NCBI GenBank assembly: GCA_024103495.1
Contig: JAGFIQ010000052.1
Coordinates: 1 to 32,376, forward strand
DNA from: Aridibacter famidurans
Lineage (GTDB): Bacteria > Acidobacteriota > Blastocatellia > Pyrinomonadales > Pyrinomonadaceae
Length of the DNA: 32,376 nucleotides
Direction of reading: 5' to 3'
The notes below the pieces were generated by a model. It had not been told where the DNA came from. It saw only the letters and a list, made by a program, of their open reading frames with translations, and made no database searches. Numbering within the stretch: the stretch's first letter is position 1; each line of letters starts with the position of its first letter. Below are positions 15,570 through 23,827 of the stretch, in pieces. Position numbers and translations under genes: made by a program.

Positions 15570-17002
15570 CCAAGACCCCGGATTATCGCGCCGCGCTTCT
15601 TCTGCTGATCGTCGCTTTCCTGTTCCTTTCCGTTCCTTTGCCCGCAGGGGCGCAGGACACTCCGGATCTCGCCAGGCTTTACAACGAGGCGTCGAAAAGG
15701 AAGGGCAAACGGCCGGTCATCATCATTCCGGGGATACTCGGATCGGAACTGATCAACAAGAGGACGGGCGAAAAGGTCTGGTTCAAGCTGGGAAGGTCGA
15801 GCGATGACGACGTCAGGCTTCCGATCAATCTCAATCTGGAGGAGAGCCGGGACGACCTGGTCCCGGGCGATATCGTAAGGAAGCTCGAGATTCCTCTGTT
15901 CAAGGACATTGAGATCTATCAGGAGTTGATCGTCGCGCTCGAACGCTACGGAGGTTACACAAGAGGGACGTGGGGCGAGAGCGAACAGTCGCTCGACGAC
16001 AAGTACTTTCTTTTCCCGTACGACTGGCGCCGCGACAACGTCGAGACGGCGAGGATCCTGTTCAGAAAAGTCGAGAAGCTAAAGCGGGACAGCGGGAATC
16101 CCGACGCGGTATTCAACGTCATCGCGCACTCTATGGGAGGCCTTATCACACGGTACGCCGCTATGTACGGCGACCAGGACCTGACGGACGGACCGTTCAA
16201 CCCGACCTGGCCGGGCGATATGCACTTCGGGAAGATCTTCCTTTTCGGGACCCCGAACGAGGGTTCGGCCGACGCTCTGCAGGTGCTTCTTGAGGGTTGG
16301 GGAGCGGTCAAGAACATCAATCTTCCATTTGTTCGGGACGTCACTCCGGTCGAACTTCTCACGATGCCCGCCGCTTTTCAGCTTCTGCCTCACGCAGGAA
16401 CGTTTCACGCCTACGACGAGTACCTGAAGCCTCTGCTGATCGATCTGTATGACACCGATACCTGGATCAAATACAACTGGTCGTTCTACGGCAGGAAAGA
16501 TATCTTCAAGGATTTTTCAGAAGCCGAGGTCGGGCGGATGGAGCAGTATCTCGAGGTCGTGCTAAACCGGGCAAGGAATTTTCACAAGGCGCTTAACGCG
16601 GACGGCGACGAACGGGGAAATGTCGCCTATTTCATCATCGGAAGCGACTGCAGGCCCACGCTCGACGGAGTGGTGATATACAGGGACGAGAAGAAACAGC
16701 GCTGGGTGACGCTTGCCGAAGACGATTCATTCCGAAGATCTGACGGGGTAAAGGTCGATGACGAAGAGGTTGAGGCGCTGATCTACAAACCCGGCGACGG
16801 CCGCGTTTCGAGACGTTCTCTGCTGGCGGAAACCCTGGCGGAGAACAAGCGGCTGAGCGTGCTCTATGATTCTGCGCTCCCTCTGACGCACGCGCTCTTT
16901 ATCTGCGAGGATCACGACAAGCTGACGGGGAACAAGACCATCCAGAACAATCTTCTGACCGCACTGGTGAGCGAGGCTTCTCTTTCTTCAAGGGTTGAGT
17001 AG
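15557..17002 (+). CDS. Exported LCAT-like alpha/beta-hydrolase (lipase/acyltransferase)
   Basis: 481 residues. A signal peptide occupies 1-33 (hydrophobic [20 protein letters not shown]). The mature protein opens with [14 protein letters not shown], the oxyanion-hole strand typical of lecithin:cholesterol acyltransferase-family proteins. Next come FPYDWRRDN and the nucleophile elbow AHSMGG (Ser192). Then comes the LFGTPNEGS block. The family covers phospholipid acyltransferases and lipases. Its ATG overlaps the end of larB by 13 bp, implying coupled translation. Its stop overlaps the 3' end of the convergent protease gene by 15 bp. Substrate unknown. Confidence 0.85.
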   Translation: MERLTKTPDYRAALLLLIVAFLFLSVPLPAGAQDTPDLARLYNEASKRKGKRPVIIIPGILGSELINKRTGEKVWFKLGRSSDDDVRLPINLNLEESRDDLVPGDIVRKLEIPLFKDIEIYQELIVALERYGGYTRGTWGESEQSLDDKYFLFPYDWRRDNVETARILFRKVEKLKRDSGNPDAVFNVIAHSMGGLITRYAAMYGDQDLTDGPFNPTWPGDMHFGKIFLFGTPNEGSADALQVLLEGWGAVKNINLPFVRDVTPVELLTMPAAFQLLPHAGTFHAYDEYLKPLLIDLYDTDTWIKYNWSFYGRKDIFKDFSEAEVGRMEQYLEVVLNRARNFHKALNADGDERGNVAYFIIGSDCRPTLDGVVIYRDEKKQRWVTLAEDDSFRRSDGVKVDDEEVEALIYKPGDGRVSRRSLLAETLAENKRLSVLYDSALPLTHALFICEDHDKLTGNKTIQNNLLTALVSEASLSSRVE

Positions 17003-18424
17003 GACGTAGAGGCGGTCCGCCCAGTCGGACTGGTTGGCGGCGAGGATCTCGTATTGCACCTGGGCGAGGCTCTTGCTTCCGGCTTTCAGGTACGCGCGTC
17101 CGAGATTGTATCGGGCTTTGTCGAAGGATGGGTTCATGCTGATCGCCGTTGAGAAAGCGTCGATGCTCTCGGGAAACTTCTCTTCGGCAAAGTAGCTCTC
17201 GCCCAGGTAATTGTATGTGTTCGCATCAGCCTTGTAGTTACGGAGCTGTTCGAACGTCTCGATCGCGTGTCCGTACTGCTTCTGTTTGAAGTATGCAAGT
17301 CCGAGTAGTTCTATCGCGTTGGCGAAATCGGGCTTCGCTGTGACGGCCCGCTTGTAAGCGAGTATCTCTTCGCTGGTTCTTCCGAGTTTTCCCAGTGACA
17401 GGCCAAGCGCCATCTGAGTCTCGGCATTCGTCTGGTCGAGGCGCGCGGCGGCCTTGTAAGATTCGGCGGCCTGTTTGTAATCTCCAAGCGAGTAGCTCGA
17501 AGCGCCGATGTTGATATGCGTTTCGGGCCATTCCGGACGAAGCTGCGCTGCTTTCTTCGACGCCTTCACCGAATCCTCGTGTTTTCCGAGCATTCCGTAA
17601 CAGAATCCGACCTGGTACCACGCTTCCGCATACGTCGGGTCGATCGCGACCGCCTGTTCGAAAAATGGAAGAGCCTTTGCGAAATCGTCGCTCGAAAGGT
17701 TTGCGAGTCCGCGTGAGTAGAGTCTTTCGGCCACGGCGCGCCTTGTCTGGCGGTCAGCAGCGTTTGCGCTCGTGAACGACTGTAGTTCGCCGGCCTCCAG
17801 CCGCGCTATCCTCGCGGACGGCACGGCGAAATTCAGGCTCTGCCCTTCCGCCGCCTGAAGCGTCGCCACGCCGATCACCTCGCCCCGCATATTGACTACC
17901 GGAGAACCGGAAGAGCCCGGAGAGATCGGAGCGGTGATCTGTATGATCTTGCCGTATCCGGGTATTTCGCGGACGGCAGAAACTATACCGTCCGAGACGG
18001 AGCCTTCGAGCCCGAAAGGATTCCCGATGACGACGATCGATTCGCCTTCTTCCGGGGCAGCGTCCTGGATCCTGAGCGGTATGGCGAACTCGCCGGGCAC
18101 GGAAACCTGTATGAGAGCCAGATCGCCTTCGCCGTCGACGGCGAGAATGCCGCTGGCGGTGTATTTCCTTCCATTATTTAGATGGACCTCGACCCGGCTG
18201 GAGCGTTCGATGACGTGCCTGTTGGTGATAATCCGGTCGGGGGCGATGAAGAAACCGCTTCCACGTGTAATGCTTTTGCCGGCCGAGTCGAAGGTCTCGA
18301 TAGCGACGGCGGAAGGTTTGACCATCCTCACGAGGTCGGGAAGCCTGTCCTGCGCGGCGGCAATGCCTCCGAACGAAGGGATCAAAAGTGCAAGCAGGAT
18401 CAATTTCGAATGGAGGAAAGACAT
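16988..18424 (-). CDS. Exported HtrA-like serine protease with C-terminal TPR repeats
   Basis: 478 residues with a signal peptide (1-25, ending IAAAQ). The trypsin-like S1C domain has a complete triad: His70 in ITNRHV, Asp101 in GEGDLALI and Ser172 in PGSSGSPVV. Instead of the PDZ domains of DegP/HtrA, the C-terminal half (about 235-470) is a series of tetratricopeptide repeats (for example AEAWYQVGFCYGMLGKHEDS, PDFANAIELLGLAYFKQKQY, PSFDKARYNLGRAYLKAGSK). This arrangement suggests an envelope protease whose partners or substrates are chosen by TPR contacts. It is convergent with the LCAT-like gene, with overlapping stop regions. Confidence 0.9.
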   Translation of the reverse strand: MSFLHSKLILLALLIPSFGGIAAAQDRLPDLVRMVKPSAVAIETFDSAGKSITRGSGFFIAPDRIITNRHVIERSSRVEVHLNNGRKYTASGILAVDGEGDLALIQVSVPGEFAIPLRIQDAAPEEGESIVVIGNPFGLEGSVSDGIVSAVREIPGYGKIIQITAPISPGSSGSPVVNMRGEVIGVATLQAAEGQSLNFAVPSARIARLEAGELQSFTSANAADRQTRRAVAERLYSRGLANLSSDDFAKALPFFEQAVAIDPTYAEAWYQVGFCYGMLGKHEDSVKASKKAAQLRPEWPETHINIGASSYSLGDYKQAAESYKAAARLDQTNAETQMALGLSLGKLGRTSEEILAYKRAVTAKPDFANAIELLGLAYFKQKQYGHAIETFEQLRNYKADANTYNYLGESYFAEEKFPESIDAFSTAISMNPSFDKARYNLGRAYLKAGSKSLAQVQYEILAANQSDWADRLYVLLNP

Positions 18425-18474
18425 CGCGGACTAACGCCGATTATATGCCGTTTGAAATCTGCAGGCAAAGAATC

Positions 18475-18502
18475 AAGCGGCCGGGAACGATCGCGGCCGC
18501 TT
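18475..18502 (-). terminator. Hairpin between two minus-strand genes, possible terminator
   Basis: AAGCGGCCG (18475-18483) pairs with CGGCCGCTT (18494-18502), a 9-bp stem with a 10-nt loop. It lies downstream of the gene at 18533-19897 and before the protease start at 18424. On the minus strand only a weak T-rich tail (GATTCTTT) follows, so termination is uncertain. Confidence 0.4.
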
Positions 18503-18532
18503 TGTTGATCCAAACACCGATTGCTGCCCTTG

Positions 18533-19897
18533 TTACTGTTCGCGGCCGCCGGTCCCGTTCCCTTCGACTGCCAGAAACACATCGTCCCGGTACAGCCCGA
18601 GCCAGGGATCGGAAGCGGGGGTCAGGAATAGTTCGGAGTAAACCCGCGCGTTGAACGCCTCAAGGTCGCTGTCGTCGCCGTTGTTAAGCCACTCGAGGAT
18701 CTGTGTATGAAAGACGTATGCGTTCTGCACCGTGTCGAGCGAGACTGATTCGATCAGCTTCTCCGTCATTTTTCCGAAAGCTTCGTTACTCTTTGAGCGT
18801 GAGGGATCGTACTTGGCCCTTACAAAGCGGAGGCTCTCGTCGCTGATGCCTATGTAGCCGAAGTGTTCCGCGAGCGCCCTCCAGTGTTCGTTCGAGGTGT
18901 TTTCAAGAAGTTGCTGTTTCCGAATCGGCGTGGGCTGAAGCAGGTCTGCCTCAACGACCATTTTCGTGACGGCACGCGGCGCCGCATCGACCGCCGAAGG
19001 GTTCTCATCTGCGCTCCTCGGTTCCGTTGCCGGACGGAATACGAAAGGCAGCTTCGAAGCATCTACGCCGAGCTCCAGAAGATCGCCCCGCCACTTTGCC
19101 AGTAAATAGTTCCGGACACGGTTCCGATGGGCTTCAAATCTCGTGTCAGGCGCCCGCAGAAGGCTCCGGCCATCGGAACGGTCCGGGCGGCGCGCCTCGA
19201 ACCTTTGTCGGACGAGCGCCGGAAAGTTTCCGAGATACTCGGCAAAGAACTCCGGAGAATAAAGGCCCGGAAGCGCGTCGATGATCCGTCCGTCTGGGCT
19301 CAGGAAATAGTGGATACTGTTTCCGGTCACCGTCGTGACGAGCTTTCTCCCGTCGCCGAAATCGACCGTCATCACGGGCGCAGGCCTTTCGGACTGCCAG
19401 TGAAGGACGAACTCCTCACGTAGCGCGCTTCTGATCCGGTCGTCTGTGTAGAGGATCGATCGAAAGAAGCGGCTATTGGCACAACTGAGTTCCTCGTCGA
19501 GATTCCCGAGAAGCCTGAGCGAGATGATCGGCCTGCCCGTGCGCGCGGCTTCCGCCTTCGCCGACTCCAGGTCCGTGTGCCAGAAAAGCCCGGAAGCCCA
19601 GGCGTCCTTCTGCCTTGCCACTTTGTCGATCGCGTATGCCGCGCTCTTCCACTTCTCAGGATCTGCGTTCCCGGCAAAACGAGCTTCGATCAAAGCCCTG
19701 TTCTGCGAAAGCAAAGCATCGAGACCTTCGTAGCCCATCTTTCTGAGCGACTCGATCGCGGCGTTCGTGGTCGAAGGGTCGCTCGAGACGGCGCGATGAG
19801 CAAGTTCTTCGGCCGTTTCGGAAGCGTGTGCGGTGATCGAAAAGAAAGCAGCGACCACGAACAGGGCCGCGGCAGAGCGGAGACTGCGCAGGGACAT
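18533..19897 (-). CDS. Exported protein with a thioredoxin-fold-like segment, unknown function
   Basis: 454 residues from the ATG at 19897. It is chosen over an upstream GTG because GAGGAG lies 8 nt before it. A signal peptide covers about 1-25 (AALFVVAAFFSITAHA). Residues about 105-165 (SAKAEAARTGRPIISLRLLGN, a Cys in LSCANSRFF, then LYTDDRIRSALREEFVLHW) resemble the 'A-x-A-x-x-x-x-K-P-I' opening of thioredoxin/DUF255-like domains, followed by strands ending HYFLSPDGRIIDALPG. Only one of the two redox cysteines is present, so ordinary dithiol chemistry is unlikely. The remaining C-terminal 250 residues are not recognised. It is alone on its transcript, with a hairpin downstream. Confidence 0.7.
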   Translation of the reverse strand: MSLRSLRSAAALFVVAAFFSITAHASETAEELAHRAVSSDPSTTNAAIESLRKMGYEGLDALLSQNRALIEARFAGNADPEKWKSAAYAIDKVARQKDAWASGLFWHTDLESAKAEAARTGRPIISLRLLGNLDEELSCANSRFFRSILYTDDRIRSALREEFVLHWQSERPAPVMTVDFGDGRKLVTTVTGNSIHYFLSPDGRIIDALPGLYSPEFFAEYLGNFPALVRQRFEARRPDRSDGRSLLRAPDTRFEAHRNRVRNYLLAKWRGDLLELGVDASKLPFVFRPATEPRSADENPSAVDAAPRAVTKMVVEADLLQPTPIRKQQLLENTSNEHWRALAEHFGYIGISDESLRFVRAKYDPSRSKSNEAFGKMTEKLIESVSLDTVQNAYVFHTQILEWLNNGDDSDLEAFNARVYSELFLTPASDPWLGLYRDDVFLAVEGNGTGGREQ

Positions 19898-19985
19898 AGA
19901 ATCACTCCTCGGGAGAGGCACCTAAAAGGAAGATCTTACGGGCCTTTGGTGACGGAGTAAGGCGGGAAGTTGCACAGTTGCTCGC

Positions 19986-20855
19986 CTAGCGTGCGTAGGA
20001 TTTCGCGAGCTCGGCGAGTGCTTTGAAGTTTTCCGGAAAATGAGTGGCGGGAAATCGGCCTCGGATCGTGGCGGATTCGAACGACCGGCCGCCGAGAATG
20101 ATCGGGATCTTCAGCGACTTCAGGGTTTTCGAGAATGACTCGTAGTCCCGCGCTAACCTTTCCACGTCGGTCATCACAGTCGAACTGATGCAGATCAGAT
20201 CGGGAGAATGCGTCCGGATCTCGTCCTCTACAGAATAGAGTGGCGTGTTGGACCCGAAGTTCATCACCTCCCATCCTTCGTTCTCAAAGGTCATCTGCAC
20301 AAGGTGAGTTGTGAGTTCGTGGAAGTCGCCTTCGAGTGTGAAACAGAAGAGCAGCTTCCCGCAGGGCTCTTCGACCGGAACGACGTTGCGCAGCTTGTGG
20401 ACTGCGCACATCGCGGCGCGCGTCGCAAGATGCTCGCGAGCGACCGAAAGCCTGCCTTCGAACCAGAGCTCGCCGACTCGCTTCATGCAGGTGCAGACGG
20501 ATTCGTCGAACACCTCGCCCATAGAACTTCCGTCGAGCACCTGCTTCACTAGCAGGTTCGCCACTTCTTCTTCCTTTCCGGCAACCAGACAATTGAAGAG
20601 TTCGGAGCCTGCGATCGCTTTGTCGGGCGCAAGACGCGAGCGAGCCGAACCGGGTGTTTCGTCGCCCGGCGCCTGCTTGACGCCGAGGCCCTGTTCCCTC
20701 TGGAACTTCGCTACCGCTTCCGGCCGGAAACGCCTGTGGCCGCCAGTAGTGCGCTCGGACACGATCAGCCCCGCTTCGGCCCAGCGCTTTACGGTCGCGT
20801 CGCTGACCTTGCACAGACGCGCGACCTCTTTTGTAGTTAGTGTTGTGGGATCCAT
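19986..20855 (-). CDS. MerR-type regulator with cobalamin-binding domains, CarH/LitR-like
   Basis: 289 residues from the ATG at 20855; in-frame codons upstream look non-coding. Residues 6-45 are a MerR-type winged helix (TTKEVARLCKVSDATVKRW, GGHRRF). Residues about 85-160 are the helical B12 cap domain and about 165-289 the Rossmann-like B12-binding domain. Trp131 and Glu141-His142 form the W-x9-E-H motif that CarH uses to contact adenosylcobalamin. Asp177-x-His179 matches the lower-ligand D-x-H motif, though the usual following Gly is Thr. CarH proteins bind DNA as tetramers in the dark and release it in light, often controlling carotenoid or photolyase genes. None of those genes is in view; the divergent neighbour is a small membrane protein. 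Light sensing is inference. Confidence 0.88.
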   Translation of the reverse strand: MDPTTLTTKEVARLCKVSDATVKRWAEAGLIVSERTTGGHRRFRPEAVAKFQREQGLGVKQAPGDETPGSARSRLAPDKAIAGSELFNCLVAGKEEEVANLLVKQVLDGSSMGEVFDESVCTCMKRVGELWFEGRLSVAREHLATRAAMCAVHKLRNVVPVEEPCGKLLFCFTLEGDFHELTTHLVQMTFENEGWEVMNFGSNTPLYSVEDEIRTHSPDLICISSTVMTDVERLARDYESFSKTLKSLKIPIILGGRSFESATIRGRFPATHFPENFKALAELAKSYAR

Positions 20856-20868
20856 ATAGAGACAACTA

Positions 20869-20897
20869 AGAATACACAATACGCCCGAATCGCTCAA
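20869..20897 (-). promoter_or_regulatory. Candidate promoter of the CarH-like gene
   Basis: On the minus strand TTGAGC (20897-20892), a 17-bp spacer and TATTCT (20874-20869) stand 13 nt before the ATG at 20855, predicting a leader of only about 6 nt. No Shine-Dalgarno is present. Confidence 0.5.
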
Positions 20898-20920
20898 GTA
20901 ATACGTTAAGTAATTCGGGC
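20883..20920. promoter_or_regulatory. Inverted repeat flanking the CarH-like -35 box, possible operator
   Basis: GCCCGAAT (20883-20890) and ATTCGGGC (20913-20920) form a perfect 8-bp inverted repeat with half-site centres 30 bp apart, close to three helical turns. Inside, AAGTAAT occurs twice in direct orientation 12 bp apart. The repeat straddles the regulator's own -35 box, as expected for autorepression. Confidence 0.5.
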
Positions 20921-20977
20921 CCGAGTTGAATTCCTTCTTAATTTTAAGTTGTAGGAGAACAAATTCACCTGAACGGC

Positions 20978-21006
20978 TTGACAAACTTCTGCTCTGCCCA
21001 TATACT
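20978..21006 (+). promoter_or_regulatory. Near-consensus sigma70-type promoter
   Basis: TTGACA (20978-20983), exactly 17 bp, then TATACT (21001-21006). It points towards the membrane-protein gene at 21189, divergent from the CarH-like regulator. It implies a start near 21013 and a leader of about 175 nt. It is the best promoter match in the window. Confidence 0.75.
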
Positions 21007-21012
21007 CAAAAT

Positions 21013-21188
21013 CGCACAAACCGCTCACAGCGTAATTTCGTAGCAGGGATTGGGGCGGGACTGATTTGCGAGCAAGGGGAGGTTAACGAGCAAGGGTAGT
21101 AAATCGCAGGGCAAAAGGAGCGGGCCGGTGCCGAAAGGCAGCGGCCCTTCCTTGTTTATGCCATGTCGGCCGGATCCGGAGGAGACAG
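21013..21188 (+). other. Long structured 5' leader of the membrane-protein gene
   Basis: The predicted leader contains two similar segments (GCGAGCAAGGGGAGG at about 21068 and ACGAGCAAGGGTAG at about 21088). It also has a hairpin at about 21122-21147 whose inner stem GCC-GAAA-GGC carries a GNRA tetraloop inside a GGGCCG/CGGCCC outer stem. A GGAGGAG ribosome-binding site follows just before the ATG. It does not match a riboswitch class I can recognise. Confidence 0.45.
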
Positions 21189-21647
21189 ATGACGGCAGAA
21201 CTTCTGACACTGGCACTTGTCCTGAACTGTTTCGCGACATTCGCATTGACCGGCGTTATCTGGATCGTCCAGACGCTCCACTACCCGTCAATGGTCTTCT
21301 ATGACCGAAAGCGCTTCACTGAGGCCCATCGATTCCACACGAAAGCGATCACGCCTGTAGTTGCTCCCCTGATGATCGCCGAGCTTCTGACATCTTCCGT
21401 CCTCGCGATCACTCCTTTTCCGCAAACGCTGTCCTGGCTCTTCGCAGCGGGGCTGGCATTGACGGCGATTACCTGGGTATCCACCTTCCTTTTACAGGCC
21501 CCAATTCACTCGCAGCTTGCGCGAGGCTTCGACGACTCGCTGGTTCGGCGGCTTGTGCGAACAAATATTGTCCGAACAGCAGCCTGGTCCGCGCACGCGC
21601 TGATCTGCGCTGTCGCTCTGTCGACCCTGATATCAGCGCGTCTTTGA
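21189..21647 (+). CDS. Four-helix integral membrane protein, unknown function
   Basis: 152 residues with four predicted membrane helices (about 5-29, 55-75, 82-104 and 125-148). A GGAGGAG ribosome-binding site lies just upstream. After helix 1 is QTLHYP (28-33), and then HRFH (His47, His50) at the start of a conserved-looking hydrophilic segment, so a histidine-rich site faces one side of the membrane. The layout recalls small DUF1772-type proteins, but the match is loose and I assign no function. Context: it follows a near-consensus promoter and a long leader, divergent from the CarH-like regulator, so light or B12 control is a reasonable hypothesis. A 121-bp spacer separates it from glyA. 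Confidence 0.75.
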   Translation: MTAELLTLALVLNCFATFALTGVIWIVQTLHYPSMVFYDRKRFTEAHRFHTKAITPVVAPLMIAELLTSSVLAITPFPQTLSWLFAAGLALTAITWVSTFLLQAPIHSQLARGFDDSLVRRLVRTNIVRTAAWSAHALICAVALSTLISARL

Positions 21648-21768
21648 AACAACCGCTGATGTTCGGTTAGTATGAAAGGCGATTTCTCCAATAAATAGAT
21701 CATGCCTCAGGGCGGACATCTCAAGGTCGGACGAAACGTCGCCGAAATGGTCCCGCCTAATCGAACTT

Positions 21769-23070
21769 ATGAACGACAAGCTATTCACAGCCGGGCTCGA
21801 GGAAACGGACCCGGATGTCTTTCAGGCGATAATGGACGAGGTCGGGCGGCAGACCGGCGGGCTCGAACTCATCGCGTCAGAGAACTTTGTTTCCGAAGCC
21901 GTTTTGCGGGCGATGGGATCCGTATTCACGAACAAATACGCGGAGGGATACCCAGGAAAGAGGTATTACGGCGGATGCGAGTTCGCGGATGTCGTCGAAC
22001 AGCTGGCGATCGATCGATCCAAGGAGCTCTTCGGCGCGGATCACGCCAACGTTCAGCCTCACAGCGGATCGCAGGCGAACACCGCGGTCTACCTTGCCGC
22101 GCTGGAACACGGCGACAAGATCCTTGGAATGGACCTCTCGCACGGAGGCCATCTGACACACGGCCATCCGCTGAACTTCTCGGGAATCAACTTCGAAGTG
22201 GCCGCGTACGGCGTTTCAAGGGAAGACGAGCACATCGATTACGACGAACTGCAGGCGATCGCCGAAAGGGAGCGCCCGAAGATGATCGTCTGCGGCGCAT
22301 CGGCTTATTCAAGGATCATCGATTTCGAGAGGATCGGCGAGATCGCCAGGTCGATCGGTGCCGTGGTAATGGCGGACATCGCGCACATCGCGGGGCTGGT
22401 CGCCGTGGGTCTCCACCCTTCTCCGGTCCCGCATTGCGAATTCGTCACAACGACGACACACAAGACCCTCCGAGGGCCGCGCGGAGGATTGATCCTCTGT
22501 CAGGAAGATCACGCGAAAGAGGTCGACCGGAGGGTTTTCCCTGGGATCCAGGGCGGTCCGCTGGTTCACATAATCGCGGCCAAAGCGGTCTCATTCGCGG
22601 AGGCTTTGCGAGGGGATTTCGCAACGTATCAGGCGCAGGTGATCGCGAATGCCAAGGCACTTGCCGAGGAGCTCAAGGCCGGCGGCCTGCGGCTTGTCTC
22701 AGGCGGGACGGACAATCACCTTGTTCTGGTCGATGTATTTATGGACGGCAAAGGGATCACGGGCAAGAAGGCCGAAACCGCGCTTGAAGAAGTGAAGATA
22801 ACGGTGAACAAGAATACGATCCCGTTCGACACGAACAAGCCGTTCATAGCCTCCGGAATTCGTGTCGGAACTCCGGCCCTTACGACCCGGGGGATGAAGG
22901 AAGAAGAGATGCGCCGGATCGGACGGATGATCGCGGAAGTGGTTCACGATCCCGATTCCGAAGAGGTCCGTGCGCGGATCCGAACAGATGTCGAAGAACT
23001 CGTGGCCGGATTCCCGATGTATCCGCTTCGGCAAAAGCCAGCGGGAAACGAAGCGACATCGGCCGGCTGA
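21769..23070 (+). CDS. glyA: Serine hydroxymethyltransferase
   Basis: 433 residues. This PLP enzyme interconverts serine and glycine and charges tetrahydrofolate with a one-carbon unit. Motifs: ELIASENF (33-40), [13 protein letters not shown] (57-69), [19 protein letters not shown], the aspartate in [12 protein letters not shown] and the PLP-binding Lys232 in [14 protein letters not shown]. The C-terminal [14 protein letters not shown] block is also present. Length is standard. The ATG at 21769 aligns with the usual N-terminus, but no Shine-Dalgarno is visible. A protein of unknown function follows 31 bp downstream on the same strand. Confidence 0.97.
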   Translation: MNDKLFTAGLEETDPDVFQAIMDEVGRQTGGLELIASENFVSEAVLRAMGSVFTNKYAEGYPGKRYYGGCEFADVVEQLAIDRSKELFGADHANVQPHSGSQANTAVYLAALEHGDKILGMDLSHGGHLTHGHPLNFSGINFEVAAYGVSREDEHIDYDELQAIAERERPKMIVCGASAYSRIIDFERIGEIARSIGAVVMADIAHIAGLVAVGLHPSPVPHCEFVTTTTHKTLRGPRGGLILCQEDHAKEVDRRVFPGIQGGPLVHIIAAKAVSFAEALRGDFATYQAQVIANAKALAEELKAGGLRLVSGGTDNHLVLVDVFMDGKGITGKKAETALEEVKITVNKNTIPFDTNKPFIASGIRVGTPALTTRGMKEEEMRRIGRMIAEVVHDPDSEEVRARIRTDVEELVAGFPMYPLRQKPAGNEATSAG

Positions 23071-23101
23071 TCCTCCGAGGTGTCCGTTCAGCGGATGCAA
23101 A

Positions 23102-23818
23102 ATGAGCAATCTCTCCGACATAGGCTTTCCCGTAAACGACGACGAGGACGTCAATCAAATGCTGATGGACGTCCTCGCCGGCATTCAGCAGGTTTCCTGT
23201 CCGCCGTTCGGCTATTACTACCGCTTCGAAGATGAATCAGGCGCTCAGGTGTTCCTTCAGGCCAATCCCGTTCAAGAGCTTATGGGGTTCAATCCCGGGT
23301 TCAGGGGACTTGCTACGACGGCGCTCGAGTTGATCCGGTCCGTGGAAAGAGATACCTCAGAGCTTGACGGAGCATACGTGGCAAGGGGGCTTGAGGGAGG
23401 GCCTGTGTTTGTCTTCGATCTTCCGGACTTCAGAAGGTTGAAGCCCGTCTCGCTCCCTGTGGAAGCCGAGATCGAGCTTACGGCATTTGCGACCAATGAT
23501 CTGGAGATTCTGGAACCGGGGGGAGATGCGCCCGCGGAACCTTCGATATCGCCGCTCCGCGATTCGGAGCGAACGCTGCTGGCGGGAGATCCCGCTGCTC
23601 CTCCCCCTCAGGCACACGTAAAAGTAGAGGCAGTGATCGCTACGGCTGAGAAGCGGTCGAACACGAAGACAAACGCGGAATTCTGGGCAATTTCCGCGGC
23701 GACTCCCGCAGGTAAGATAAGCATTGTTGCGGATCCGGGACTGCTTGTAAGAGATCCTTCGGCGGGAGATGTCGTAAGGGGGAGTTTTTGGCTGTCCGGG
23801 AAGATCGTGAAGGTCTAG
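23102..23818 (+). CDS. Conserved-looking cytoplasmic protein, unknown function
   Basis: 238 residues from the ATG at 23102, which gives the plausible opening MSNLSDIGFPVNDDEDVNQM. Not recognised. The first 130 residues look like a compact alpha/beta domain (CPPFGYYYRFEDESGAQVFLQ, MGFNPGFRGLATTAL, GGPVFVFDLPDF). A Pro/Ala-rich linker follows (about 160-185, with SPLRDSERTLLAGDPAAPPP), then a strand-rich C-terminal domain (IATAEKRSNTKTNAEFWAIS, GKISIVADPGLL). There is no signal peptide or membrane helix. It follows glyA by 31 bp, probably on the same transcript, and ends 9 bp from a convergent gene. Confidence 0.7.
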   Translation: MSNLSDIGFPVNDDEDVNQMLMDVLAGIQQVSCPPFGYYYRFEDESGAQVFLQANPVQELMGFNPGFRGLATTALELIRSVERDTSELDGAYVARGLEGGPVFVFDLPDFRRLKPVSLPVEAEIELTAFATNDLEILEPGGDAPAEPSISPLRDSERTLLAGDPAAPPPQAHVKVEAVIATAEKRSNTKTNAEFWAISAATPAGKISIVADPGLLVRDPSAGDVVRGSFWLSGKIVKV

Positions 23819-23827
23819 TCCGGACGA

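Noticed and set aside
21013..21188. Cobalamin riboswitch in the leader next to the B12-type regulator
   Set aside because: No B12-box (GCCACTG-type) sequence or matching core was found, so the leader is listed only as structured and unclassified.
21702..22787. 361-codon plus-strand frame overlapping glyA
   Set aside because: Out of frame with glyA and extremely Arg/Gly-rich. The glyA frame has all PLP-enzyme motifs.
22970..23101. Upstream extension of the 238-residue protein into glyA
   Set aside because: It would overlap 100 bp of glyA in another frame; the ATG at 23102 gives a natural start.
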